From Clarkia xantiana subsp. parviflora (Eukaryota; Streptophyta; Magnoliopsida; Myrtales; Onagraceae), in assembly GCA_036873135.1 (NCBI GenBank), contig JAPTYO010000012.1, positions 14,020,090-14,084,089 on the forward strand: DNA of 64,000 nt, read 5' to 3'. Position numbers and translations under genes: made by a program. Of this stretch, positions 23,449 through 37,783 are shown piece by piece. Position 1 is the first letter of the stretch, and each line of letters begins with the position of its first letter. Under the pieces are notes generated by a model, which worked only from the letters and a program-made list of their open reading frames with translations, was not told the origin of the DNA and searched no databases.

Positions 23449-25367
23449 TATTCTGAAATGATAGCAATAATATCGGCCCCGTTGAATCAACTGAAAAATA
23501 TAATGATGTTACAATTATTTATCAGTATCATCATCAAATCGAATTTGCAAAAACATCAACAATGTCTAGTCGGAGGAACCTTTTTCGCTTGAGATTGCCC
23601 GTCCCGTCCCGTGGTGTGGTGTGGTGTGGAAGAAAAGATTTAGAATGAGGAGGAAATTAAGATTGTGACGGAAATTGGTAGATGATTGATTAATGCAACC
23701 CAAACCAAACGTAATGGAAGGGAGGAAAAGAAGGGTGAAAACATGAAATGAGTTGACAACAATTTAAGGGTACAAGTTGAAAAGACATGATCGGTTGTCT
23801 GTCTCCTCCTCTCACCAGAATTTGTTATATGGCAACCAACTTCCTTTTTATTTCTTTTCCTTTTTCCTTCCTTAGTCAAATCAAATCACCCCTATGACCA
23901 CTTTTTTCATTATACTAATTAGCCAAATATAATTACTCAACTGAAAGTGAAACCAACATCTTTAAAATTTTATAACCTTATTAACTTATCGTTTCTGCAT
24001 AAATAATAACTTCTTTTTTTTCGTGATGATGAGATAAAAATAATAATATGTATTTTAATCTAAACTTTAGTAATACTTATTTATCATTATTGTTGAGCAT
24101 ACATTACATCTATCACCATGTCTTTTTTTTTTCTGATACTAAATCACCTGGCAAATATATACAATCAAGAAGAACTTTTGTTCTAAAAATAAATGTATAT
24201 TCGAATGAAACATAACAAGTGCCAGAATGATCGATCATATAGTCCATTAACATTAAAATGCAGTACAAAACATTAATTTTAGAGAGTTTAAAAGAAAAAT
24301 ATGATCTAGAAAAGTGCCACTAGTGAAACTAACTATAATGTTTATTCTTATTTTTATCCAACAATGAGAAAATAAAAGATGCTTTGGAGTTATAAAATTG
24401 ATAAATCATAACGGAAGAGTAAACAACCTGTAAAACACGATCTATTTCATAGTACGTGATTTTAGTTTTGATATACAACAGCAGTTTTGCTACTTGTAAA
24501 TGAAAAGAGTTAAGTAACGAAAATAGTGTTGCGCACAGCTAAATGAACATAATATGAGCAAATAAAAATAATTAACATCAAACATGGACGTAAGTGAAAT
24601 AGATAGATAAGCAAGAGAAAAAATATTGCATCCAAACCTCGTATGATCAGCTAGTAGACAGTAACAGAGACTAGACCATACTTAATTTACTTGTAAATTC
24701 TATAAGAAATATAACTGGAAGCAAATATCATAGAGTTAAGAGAATGAATAACTACTAATTGTGGTATTGAACGACTTTGGAGATGCATGAGTGATGATCA
24801 TAATTCATATGGGATTAGGGAATAGCAACAATAGAAATTGAGCGTATAAATAAATTATATGTGCATAAACTACCTATATAAACTAAATTCATAAATATTT
24901 AGAACAAATTCAAACATGAATGACCATATATTAATGTGATCGTAATTCATAGCAAATAGAATCCACCTTCATGTTGACTAGATATGCAAAAATAAAATGA
25001 TTTCAAACTTAAAAGTTGGCATAAAATTACATTCTACTTTTAATTTGAACGGCAATATTATTAAAAAAATAAAATAAAATTGAACGGCAAAGTCTACCTA
25101 ATTATTTTAGACTATTTTTTTTTTGCCAAAATTATTTTAGACTTTGAAGTTCAACTTTTGCTTCTATATGTCTGGATACTCTTCGAAACATAGAGCGGTT
25201 TAGACTTTAGTGTTGCAGAAAAAGAGGAAAGGTTGAAAAAGAAACAACGGGGGAGAGAAATAAAATAAAACTCATTTTTGTTTTCCTTAATACGTGCCCA
25301 GCAACAACCGATAGTTCCCAAGATCACAACATGACAAAACTCTTTTATTTTAGAGAAAATACATATA
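23449..25367. other. ArfGAP upstream and AT-rich intergenic DNA
   Basis: The first part should hold the 5' leader and promoter of the minus-strand ArfGAP gene. A splice-acceptor-like TTTCAG just before its first coding exon suggests an intron in the leader, unproven. From about 24000 the sequence is very AT-rich and I see nothing else. Confidence 0.4.
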
Positions 25368-25372
25368 ACATA

Positions 25373-26617
25373 TTTGATTGCCTGTATTAAAATATGTATT
25401 AAAATATATTGATACATGTCTGAGTTAAGCTTTATTTGTTTTGCTTTGATATTGATATTAGCTAATACATGAGTATTAACTAATACTCATTTTTACAGTA
25501 AATCATGTATTAGTTAAGACACTCAAAAAATCATGTATTAACTAATACATAGTACATATTGACCAAAACACCCCTAACCATATAACAACTACACCAATTT
25601 CGACTCATAACATCGGTCACCTGCCGAACTCCTGCGTCCTCCAGCCGGACTCCGGCGCCCTCGGCCGGCGACCACATGGCGTACTTAAATTATTATAATA
25701 AATGTACATGTCTATTTATGGGCATTTAGGTCTTTCAGTCATTGTATTAGGCAGTGTTGTCAAAGGCGAGCGCCTCGGCGCCTGAGGCGAAATCCGGCCT
25801 CCCCGCCTCAGACCTGTCTGGGGCGGCTACCTTCCCTAATGGCGCCTCAACTGTGAGGCGTTGAGGCGTCAAGACGCTCGCCTCTGTCGCCTTGATGGAT
25901 TTTGGGTCTTTATTTGAACACTAGGAGCGTAGGTGGACAGAGATGTCATAGTATGGCCATGGAAGAAGAAGAAGAAGCAGACTTGCACTCTTGGAAGAAG
26001 AAACATTGAAGAAAGTGGCTGCAGGTCTGCAGCTAGGCTATGTTAACTGCAGCAGCAGCTAGGGTTTTTGTTTATAAAGTTATAATAAATTGCAAAAAGG
26101 TCCCTAGGTTTATGGTGGCTGCCAGGTTGGTCTAAAAGAGCTAGGGTTTTTAATTATAAGTTTTTAAAAATTGCAAAAAGGTCCCTAAACTTATATTAGT
26201 AATTAAATAGTTCCCAAACTTGCTATTTCATCTATAATGTGGCCCATATTAGTATTTTTAGGACTTATAAAGTTTAGAATAAAAAAAAAAATACAAAAAA
26301 AAGTCCTAATTTTCTTAAGTATTATATATTGTATTTCTATAGATGTTATACTTATCTCAAGTAGGTCGCCTTTTTCAATGAGGCGAGCGCCTCGTTGTCG
26401 CCTCAAATTTGAGGCGATATTTGGCCTCGTCGCCTCATGTCGCCTTTCGCATTAGACAACATTGGTATTAGAATATCCTAATACAAAGTTCATCCAAACA
26501 TTGTATTAGGATATCATAATACATGATTCAACCAAACATTGTATTAGCTTAGCATGTATTAAGATATCTTAGTCGATGCTTAGCTAATACTTGTATTAGT
26601 TAATACATGTAATCAAA
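25373..26617. mobile_element. TIR element with TTTGATT ends, split by a nested hAT element
   Basis: The left end begins TTTGATTGCCTGTATTAA and the right end is the inverse of TTTGATTACATGTATTAA. Both arms carry many ATGTATTA and TAATACAT repeats. Inside the right arm, AACATTGTATTAG-like phrases recur about every 60 bases. CATA lies just outside both ends, a possible short target duplication. A separate hAT-type element occupies 25752-26464, so the outer element is about 530 bp. No protein is encoded. Confidence 0.55.
25752..26464. mobile_element. hAT-type non-autonomous element, nested (8-bp TSD, 7/8)
   Basis: The left terminus is CAGTGTTGTCAAAGGCGAG and the right is the inverse of CAATGTTGTCTAATGCGAAAGGCG, giving short imperfect terminal inverted repeats of hAT type. 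Flanks are GTATTAGG (25744-25751) and GTATTAGA (26465-26472), matching 7 of 8. Subterminal regions are packed with GAGGCG and CGCCTC repeats. The AT-rich centre encodes no transposase. Confidence 0.83.
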
Positions 26618-27746
26618 CATATCCATAGATTCCGACAATGGAATGCCGATTTGTCGGACTCGGTGGAGTTTGATCCAAAAGTTCATAATAATTACCGACA
26701 CTGTCTATCTGCTGTAACTCGTCGAAACTCTACATTCAGCATTTTTATTAAAGCTCTTTATTTTATTATTATACTTTTATATTATCTCGGTTTTAATCAT
26801 TATATTTCAATTTACCATCTAGATATAAAATTCATTTTTAGCTAAAATAAACATATAAAAAAATCTACACATTCAAATTAATCCACTTCACAAAAAAAAA
26901 AAATCCACACACTTAATGAAAAATAGATATTTCTTTTAATTAATTCATATAATTGAGATTATCATTTACAAATGATTTGAATTTTCATTTATAATAATAT
27001 ATTTTGGTTTTTTTTTTGTGGACTCACGGTTTGTTAGAATACGACACGACTTATAGTATTACTACTTTTTTTTTGTGTTGAGTTTTTTCTATCTTAATTG
27101 AAAATTTAAAGGATAGAGATAATTAAGGTTATTGTTATAAAAAAGTCTAAAGGTAGTTAAGTTTAGTATATTTTTATAGCATTTTTATTTCCGCGTTCAA
27201 AGTAGTATCTCCTATAGAAAATATTTATAGCTCGTCCCTAAACATACAGTTGATCAATTTCTAAAGATTTTAGATAATGTTATTAAGATTGAGATCCTAA
27301 TTAAGGTCATTTAACATAATTAGAATTGTAAAATTATAAGATCATAAGTGATAAGACTAGAATCGTAATCTTCTAAAATCCTAGTTATGACAGATCTAAA
27401 TCATTTAATTTAACTAGAACCCTAATATCAGAATCATAATAACATTGAATTTATTTAAAAAAAATAGATGTTTTTTTTATGAGAAATTCCATTCAATAAC
27501 TTCAAACATCCAAATACAAACAAACAACAACAAAGTACAAACACCAAAAGAACAAACTAATAAGATAGCGCCGTTTGTATTTTTAAAAAATAAATTTTTT
27601 ATAAAGATATATTTTTTATAAAGATATTTAAAAAAAAAAAAAAGTCATGAAGTTTTTTACTCCTACAGTCCTGCTCTCATTAATTTTACCTGGCGGAGTC
27701 ACAGCATCTATTATTCCTCACTCTCAAAATCCCACTCGTCTTGTCT
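26618..27746. other. AT-rich intergenic stretch before UMPS
   Basis: Strongly AT-rich sequence with homopolymer runs. No coding exon, RNA gene or clear repeat boundary is supported. Confidence 0.5.
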
Positions 27747-27766
27747 CTATATATATAAAGCACGTG
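27747..27766 (+). promoter_or_regulatory. TATA box and adjacent G-box of UMPS
   Basis: CTATATATATAAAG (27747-27760) lies about 60-70 bases before the ATG at 27820 and is immediately followed by CACGTG (27761-27766). TATA spacing implies a transcription start near 27780-27790. The G-box is unusually placed, just downstream of the TATA box, so its function is uncertain. Confidence 0.5.
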
Positions 27767-27819
27767 AAAAGCCAAGAGCTATAATATACCATCATCGCCG
27801 CCAACTGAACTCTCTCTCC

Positions 27820-30341
<2,522 letters not shown>

Positions 30342-30900
30342 ACTTAGTTAATGTTTTGTAACAAAATTAATAATGATGGCCTGCCTTATTATTATGTATG
30401 TCATGGCTTGAAATTTTGAGTGAGGGCAAATGTTTTTCACATCCAATTGATTGTTCTTCTGTTCAGACAATCTTGTCTTGTTGACTTCTCATGAATGTAT
30501 GTATTTCAAATCAGGTCTTTGCTGATAGAAGCTGTGGTCAATGCTGATAATAATATGTTGGACGAATTTGGTACTTTTTTTGGTTAAAAGAACTTGGTAC
30601 TTAAATCCTCCTTGTTTTGTGTATATACTAGTTTAATAACTAGAGAAATGTTGAAATAAAATCAGCAAGCACTCGATACATCGGCCATTAGTTCAACACC
30701 ATTTTTGTATTTAAAACCTTGACCACTTGAATAGTAAGGAAACTTGGATTTCCCGTTTGAGACTTCGATGGATAGAGTTGGCAAATTACAGCATTGTTAG
30801 GCATAGCTCGAAAAATACCGCAAAATGAAACAAAAATGCAGTAAAAAAACCAATGGTTCACAAATTCAGCTATCACTTTGGTAATTAAGCACTGATATTA
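30342..30900. other. 3' flank of UMPS
   Basis: Probable 3' UTR of UMPS and a short AT-rich spacer. No other gene is supported; the minus-strand open frame at 30688-30876 has no recognisable protein. Confidence 0.45.
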
Positions 30901-31005
30901 GGGTTAAGAACCTAAAACCAGTCATAGCTATAGGCGGCCAAGTTGCTAATCGTTCCCAGATTTCAAATGTTGATATTCAGTATATAAACTAAAAGATTGG
31001 TTAAG

Positions 31006-31039
<34 letters not shown>

Positions 31040-31256
31040 GAAAAGATTGGTTGATTTCTACTTAAGTCTAAAGCATGAGCAAATCGAACAACATATATCT
31101 AGCTTCTTAAAACACCAGTTTGAACGGTAAAATAAGTTGAAAAAAGTGGAAAGCAGCAAATCATCTAATAGTTGATACTGAATATCAACATTTTAAATAT
31201 GGGACATCGATTAGCAACATGACGTATAGTTAAGACTGTCTCTATCTTCTTAACCC
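30901..31256. mobile_element. Short TIR element, GGGTTAAGAACC family
   Basis: It begins GGGTTAAGAACCTAAAACC and ends with the inverse (TCTTCTTAACCC). Flanking 9-mers CTGATATTA and TAGATATAA agree at 6 of 9 positions, perhaps a decayed duplication. The interior shares TCAACATTTTAAAT and GATTAGCAACATGACGTATA phrases with the element at 58055, in the same order. An A run of more than 25 bases interrupts the left arm near 31010. It carries no coding sequence. Confidence 0.72.
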
Positions 31257-31469
31257 TAGATATAATATAGCACCCCTTGGATAGTAAAATTAAATAGATA
31301 GAATTGACATATAAAATGAGGAGGGTCTTCCAACTCATGTTACATAGAAAAGCAAAAAGACATTGCCTCCTAAAAAAATACATGACCAAGAAGACAAAAA
31401 GCTTAGCTAGAGCTACAGAGACAAACTAACCACACACTTAGCAAAGTAGGAGGAGGAGGAGTTGTTTAC

Positions 31470-32975
31470 TTACTGTTCTTTCCAAATCCTTCCAGTGACC
31501 CTAAGCTTCAATTCCTTCCGATCACCACCCGAGAAGAAGAGGGCCATATTGCGGTGTATTATAAGGCCATCATAACTGTCCCGAACTTTCCTATGACTGT
31601 CCCTTACGCTTCGGGGCACCCCCTGCCATACCATCTTCCTCCCATTCCCTCCAACCTCCAGGCTGTAACTGTAGTTCTTGGCCTCATTATCATCACCCAT
31701 GAACCGCAAAAACGCTATATAAACTGGCACCGACCCAAGTTGGAAGGCCTCAAAGTGCAGACAGAAGTACTGACCAAAGCAACTGAAAACCTAACAAATA
31801 GATCCCAAAAAACACACACATATTATTGAGTAAATATATTCTCTCAATCTTAGGTATTACTTGCATGCAAATAAAGGTCAGTGAGTACCGTAAGCATCCA
31901 CGTGGCGTTTTCAACTTCATGCGGGTTAGACTTGACATAGCGATGGTTAAAAGTACTGCCACTATGCATGTCGACTTTGTGATCATCTTTCAGATGAGCA
32001 ACCAGAGAAGGAATATCTCCGATGACAGTGCATTCCGACCCAGCATAGGGACAGTTATAGGGTCTACATGCACATTGAGATTCGTGTTTTAGCTTGCTGT
32101 AGTAAGGGTATATCCCACTACACCCAAAACTTTGGTATTTACATGGCAGCTCTAGAGATGCAGCCACCTTCTCCAGTGCTAAGCATCTGATGTTTCCAAG
32201 CTCGTGTCTGCAAGTTGGGCATCTGTTGTGCACCCTTGGCTTGCAACCAGAACACAGTGTGTGTCCATTCGAGCACTGCCACATCATCAAAGAAACTAGT
32301 AAATAACCCACTTTTTACAATTTAAATAATGACTACAAGAAGTTAGTTTATACGGTTAAAAAAGTTTCACAACATTTGTTTTGGGTAAATTTACAACATT
32401 TGATTAACCCAAGATGTTTAGTTATGCATGAAATCAGAGTCATATACGGCTAAAGACTTTTTAAGTTGTGATTGTAAGTTGTGCATCAATTAATTAATTT
32501 TTTTTCAAAAGGATTCAAAAGAAGATGGGTAAACCGAGCCTGGATAAGATCGACCAACCACTAAGGACAGATCAATAACCCTTTATTCAGCACATATTGG
32601 CAGTTAATGCGGGATTCATGACAGAAACCGGATTATGGATAGTCCATAAGGGTCGCATTTGTTATTTTGTTGTAGGAACTTCCAATTTAGAACGTACCAA
32701 CAGCTTGTGACAAATGATAGTACTAAATAGTTTATATTGGAAAATAACTAATTCAGAATTAATGAGCAAACCTGATGGATAGGAGGGTACATCGCATTTA
32801 AGCACACTGGACACTCCAATAAATCGCGAACACTGCTGGATACAGCGACATTGGGTTTTACTGCATTTTCAGCTGGATCCGTAACATTTATGTCCATCAT
32901 CTCTTCATCTTGTTGTGGATCCATAACCTCAGGTTTGTTTCGGATCTCATCATAAAAGGAATTTCCAGATGCCAT
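31470..32975 (-). CDS. SINAT: SINA-type RING E3 ubiquitin ligase
   Basis: Exons 32975-32772, 32275-31889 and 31790-31470 total 912 nt, 303 residues plus stop, a normal SINAT length. Both introns are GT-AG and in frame. A short acidic N-terminus (about 1-50) precedes a C3HC4 RING finger (C55 to C90: LLECPVCLNAMYPPIHQCS, then CSGCKPRVHNRCPTC). Next come the SIAH-type zinc fingers (CKYQSFGC, HESQCACRPYNCPY) and the C-terminal substrate-binding beta domain (QYFCLHFEAFQLGSVPVYIA). Plant SINATs dimerise and ubiquitinate targets such as transcription factors and autophagy or endosomal components; the target here cannot be read from sequence. The start is supported by the acidic N-terminus seen in relatives. 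Confidence 0.95.
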
Positions 32976-34246
32976 TTCAAGAAGTGGCTCCTTAGCTTAA
33001 TAAAAGTGGATACTGGAAAAGGAAAAAAAAATCCAGAGATTAATTAATCAAGTGATGATATTGGAAAATCTTGAAAAGATAAGAACTCCAACTGTAGAAG
33101 ACCTTTTGGTCAATCGATTAGCAGTAGATGTTTGCATTTATAACTACAAGAAGCAAATGTTTTCGAAAGTGAAGTATATCTATAAATGCGAAGGAATCCA
33201 TAGAAAAGGTGCCAAATCTGAGGAGCATATTAAAGGAACACTAATTCATACTTTAGACTGCATAAACTTGCTGAAATAAACTTAGATGGCCCTAAAATTT
33301 TTGGATGCCACCCTTAATCGGATGGATATATAAACAAATATCATCAACCCAACAGCAAAAGCAGTCCGCAAGCGGATTCTCTTTGTGCCTCCCTCCCTAG
33401 TTCAACCAAAACAATGTAAACGGAAAGAAAAAAAAAGCATTGGCCTCAATCGCCGATCGTAACTGGAAATGGGCTGAACAGAGATACAAAATCCTAAAAA
33501 TCACCACGCAAATGCTTAGAGTTAGAGTTGATCATAAGATGCTTATTCAAAAACTCGAGCATTACTTTTGCAGCGACAGTTGACTTGACTTGGTACTTCC
33601 AAAGATCAATTTAGGGTTTTTGATTAGTCCAGCAAGCATCACCATGAGGCTTAAAAACAAGCCGCGAAACTACATAGCGACAAGGCAAAAATGTCCAAAC
33701 TTGAAGCAACCCTGAAAGCGTTCCACTCAATTACTTGAAATCGTTAAGCATAGAGAAGCAAACCGATCGTGCGGATCAAGTTTCAAGAGAAAGGAAGGAG
33801 CTCCATATCCCAAGAACGGAAACGTACCGAGAGGACAATGAAGCACGAACTGAAACAGATCTGGAGCCTTGTTGGGAGAAATTGAAGCGAAGGATTGTAA
33901 CGTCAGGCCGATACGATTGGCAGTTGAATGAAATCAAGTGAAAGTGATGGCGATGATAGTCGATTTCAGAACCCCATTTGGGAAGTGGAGACGGAGTAAC
34001 GAAGACGACGGCTGGAGAGGAGGGATTTGGTATAACCGGCCGTCCAATAAAAAATTTAATTAAATAAAAAAAAAGCCAAACTGTATTTGCAGGACACGGA
34101 GTCACGAAGTGCGCGTAGATTTTCAAATTAAAACTGTTTAAATTCACTGCAGAGAGGAGCGTCAGAGTGGGGAAGAACGAAAGCTATGGGAAAGAAAAAA
34201 AGGCAAGAAAAGTTGGCATTTTCCACTCTAGTCTTCTCCATTGGCT
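32976..34246. other. SINA-type gene upstream region
   Basis: This should contain the 5' leader, perhaps with an intron, and promoter of the minus-strand SINA-type gene. Open frames at 33052-33279, 33735-33941 and 33776-34147 have no recognisable protein and no supporting splice pattern. CT/GA-rich sequence near 33940-34190 may mark the transcription start. This is inference only. Confidence 0.35.
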
Positions 34247-34254
34247 CCGGTAAC

Positions 34255-35145
34255 CAAGGTTGTTAGGATCGGTATCCTAACTAGAATCGGTTGAGGGTAG
34301 AATCAGATCATTTGTAGGATCGAATCGGGGATCGTACGATCCAACAAAATTTTACAAAGTATTTCACATTAAAAGTAATTTATTTTTCTTTAAAGTGAAT
34401 ACATTACTCAATATAATATCAAATCACCAAAATAGTATTCAAAAGTATTTTAGACATTATTAATTAAGTTATACACTTCTAAATAGACATCTAAGTTCAA
34501 CAAAGTACTAACAACCTTAAATTAGTTCAAAGTTCAAACTTCTAATTATAATAATAATTTTCTATAAAAACATTATCAACTTTATTTAAGTCTTCATCGG
34601 CTTCAAATGTTAAGCATACGCGATATTTTTGTAATATCATCTAAGTTCAAGTCCAAATCACATTGATCATTTAATTTATAATTAGTCGAACTTCTACTTG
34701 TAAATGATTTGAAAATAAGAATTCAATTACAAAGAAACGTATGAAGTATCAAGTTAATTATAAAAAATGTATATGTTTAATGTATTCTAGGTAAACAAAG
34801 TTACTTGATTTATTAGAGACATATAAATGGAGATGAATAAGAAATACAATATTAATTTTTTATTATTCAAATATAATTAGAATTATGTCATAAATAAGTA
34901 TAATGAGCCTCCAAATTGTAGTTAGCGGTTGAAATAATAAAAAAAACTCAATCTATGTATGATTTTCTTAGGATATTTAAGGATCACGATCATAGACCGA
35001 TCATAACCGATCCTGAACGATCCGGCGCTCGATCCTACTCTGGTCCTAAGTGCTAACGATCCTAGGAGCGATCAGATCGATTTAGCCTTGTAAGATCTTA
35101 GAATCGCACGATCCTACGATCCGGATCGCGATCCTGACAACCTTG
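34255..35145. mobile_element. hAT-type non-autonomous element (8-bp TSD, 7/8)
   Basis: The left end is CAAGGTTGTTAGGATCG and the right end the inverse of CAAGGTTGTCAGGATCG. Flanks CCGGTAAC (34247-34254) and CTGGTAAC (35146-35153) match at 7 of 8 positions. Subterminal repeats of GGATCG, CGATCC and ACGATCC are dense at both ends, while the middle 600 bases are AT-rich and non-coding. It lies just upstream of the SINA-type gene. Confidence 0.85.
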
Positions 35146-35153
35146 CTGGTAAC

Positions 35154-35568
35154 AGTTAAAATTAGGTCGACCACGGCGTAATTTATTTATTTATTTTTAA
35201 AGTTTTTGGTATAAGAAAAAGGAAAAAAAAAAACTTAAAACTTATTGTGTAAGAATATAAAATTATTAATGTATATATGTTGAAATCCCAAGCTTGGACT
35301 TTCTTCGGATTCTTCGAGCAGAACGCTAGTTTTTTTTTTTTTTGAAACTTTTTTGGTCACTCAATTTTTTTTTTCAAATGGTAGGATGTTCATTTGGAAA
35401 AAACAGACGCTCAACATTAGGCCAAAAATTTCATTAGCTCGTTCAACTCCATTTGCCCTCTTTGTCGTTTAATGAATGAAATGTGAGACTATTTCATGTG
35501 GAATTATTCCTTTATCCGACGATTTTAGTTTGCTTCTTCTTTTGGTGTGATACTGTTTTCTTCAATAG
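35154..35568. other. Short intergenic stretch
   Basis: AT-rich sequence with T runs lying between the hAT-type element and an LTR. No gene or repeat is recognised. Confidence 0.45.
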
Positions 35569-36105
35569 TGATGTATATACGTCCGATTCGGGTTCGGATT
35601 ATGTTCGGACTTCGTTTACACGTCAAACCCACTAACGACTTCGAATTATTTACCCGCGAGTTCAAAACGGTTCGGAAAATGCGCGTACGCGTTCCGGACC
35701 GAAGACTCGTCCGGATTGTCACCACAATCCGGACCACACCGGATTGCCGTAACATCTCGGTGTGGTCCGGATCGTCCCCCGGTGACGCGCAAACCCCTAC
35801 GTAGACATTGCACGTGCGGGCCTTCCCGATGTCAACTTTACGCCCGTCCACGCCCGGTTCACATTTTACATTAAACCGGCGTCATACCATTCAAAACCGG
35901 ATTCGGGTTCAAGGAGCCCCTATTTAAGGGAATCTACCCAACCATTTCATAACTTAAGTTAAAAAAGGAAGCTATGAGTTCTCTCTAGCTTTCTCTCTCA
36001 AGATTTCTGATTTAAGCATCGGAGAGGGCTCATCACACTCCACCCCCCCTCTTCGTGGTGTGCGATATCGCCCCTTGTGCAGGTATCAGGAGGTGCGCGC
36101 ATACG
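35569..36105 (+). repeat. LTR-like sequence (left), truncated by the copia fragment
   Basis: It starts TGATGTATATACGTCCGATT and follows the same order of motifs as the sequence at 45637: ATTCGGGTTCGGAT, GGACTTCG, ACACGTC, CCGGATTG repeats, a TATA-like CTATTTAAGGG, CTCTCTCTAG and TTAAGCATCGGAGAGGG. The two copies are clearly related but diverged. The right side stops near 36105, where copia sequence begins. Confidence 0.65.
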
Positions 36106-36275
36106 GTATTCAGTGGAGAGGATTTGGAATATGCAATGTATTCTCATTAGACCAAATCAGTTTACAATGTATATATGAGATAGTATTTATACTAGGAGCT
36201 GATAACACTAACTATCACTAACTAACACTAATCAACTAACTTAGTGTGTACATATGTTAGTGAGTAAGTATACTC

Positions 36276-37780
36276 CTATATGCCCCCGCCTTCTTCATCT
36301 TCTTCTCTCTTTTCATGGAACACATCTTTTATTCCATATAGCCTAAGTAAGGCAATGTGCTGCTTCTTAATGAGAGCCTTGGTGAGCAAGTCAGCCAGCT
36401 GGTCTTTGGATGCAACAAAATGAGGAAGAATCACCCCGGAATCAATATGCTGCCTAGTAAAGTGACAGTTCATCTCTATATGCTTGGTCCTCTCATGAAA
36501 CATGGGGTTCTTTGCAATCTTGATTGCTGCCTGATTATCTGTGTAGATTGGTATAGGTGAAGAAATTTGAATCTCCAATTCTTTGAGAAGTCTTTTGAGC
36601 CACAAAGCTTCCTGAATAGCCACCCTTAAGCACATGTACTCTGCCTCAGCACTCGAAAGAGAGACTGTATCTTGTTTCTTCACATTCCATCCCACTACTG
36701 CATTGCCAAGTCTTACACAATAAAAGCTCACATATCTCCTACTAAAGGGACATGCTGCCCAATCTGAGTCACAAAACATGCTCAAGGTGAGAGGATTCTG
36801 AGATGGGTAGATCAAACCTTGTCTAGGGCTACCTTTGATATATCTGATCACCCTCAAGGCAGCATCTAGATGAGACTTCTTTGGCTTGTCAACAAATTGA
36901 CTAAGCCTCTGGACAAAGAAGCTAATGTCAGGGTGTGTCATAGTCAAATAGAGAAGCCTACCAATCATCCTTCTATAAGAAGTTGCATCCTCCAAAGGAA
37001 TGTGGTGTTGATTGCTTCATCATAACCATGTGAGGTGAGTTTGAGATTGAACTCCATAGGAGTTTCAGTAGGCCTAGCTGCTCCCAATCCAGTCTCTTCA
37101 ATCAATTCCAAGGCATACTTCCTCTGATTGATGACCAAACCCTCCTTAGACCTTGTTATCTCCAACCCCAAAAAGTATCTCAAGTTGCCCAAATCCTTGA
37201 GCTTGAAATGAGATTAAAGAACAACCTTCAACTGATTGATCATCCTAGCATTGGAGCCAATGATGAGCAAATCATCCACATATATGAGTAAGAAAACTCT
37301 ATCCTTACCCTCAAACTTAGTGAAGAGAGAGTGATCAGAGGAACTTTGGATGTATCCATGCTCAATCAAAGTATGAGTGAGCTTAATATTCCACTGCCTT
37401 GAAGCTTGCTTAAGACCATAAAAAAACTTCAACAATTTGCATACCCTTCGAGGAGCTCCAAGCACAGGCTTAGATGAATCAAAACCCTGAGGAATATCCA
37501 TGTAGACCTCATCATGTAAATCTCCTTGAAGAAAAGAATTATTCACATCCATGTGAAATAATCCCCAAAAATAAGAAGCTGCTATAGCCAACACAATCAT
37601 CACTGTGGTCATCTTGACAACTGGAGAGAAGGTCTCATTAAAATCAGTCCCCTCTACTTGAGTGAACTCCTTGCCAACCAATCTAGCCTTATATCTCTCT
37701 ATAGATCCATCAGAGTTGTATTTCACTCTAAACGCCCATTTGCAACCAATGGTGCTCTTATCAAAAGGCAGATCCACCAC
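36276..37780 (-). pseudogene. Copia reverse transcriptase and RNase H, broken frame
   Basis: Three open segments on the minus strand (37780-37214, 37192-36965, 36995-36276) cover the copia RT and RNase H. Visible are FHMDVNNSFLQGDL and YVDDLLIIGS (the catalytic aspartates of RT), then CDSDWAACP, SSAEAEYM and TDNQAAIKIAKNP of RNase H. Frameshifts or stops fall near 37200 and 36980. It is described only as a decayed copy and cannot make a full polyprotein. Confidence 0.88.
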
Positions 37781-37783
37781 CTC

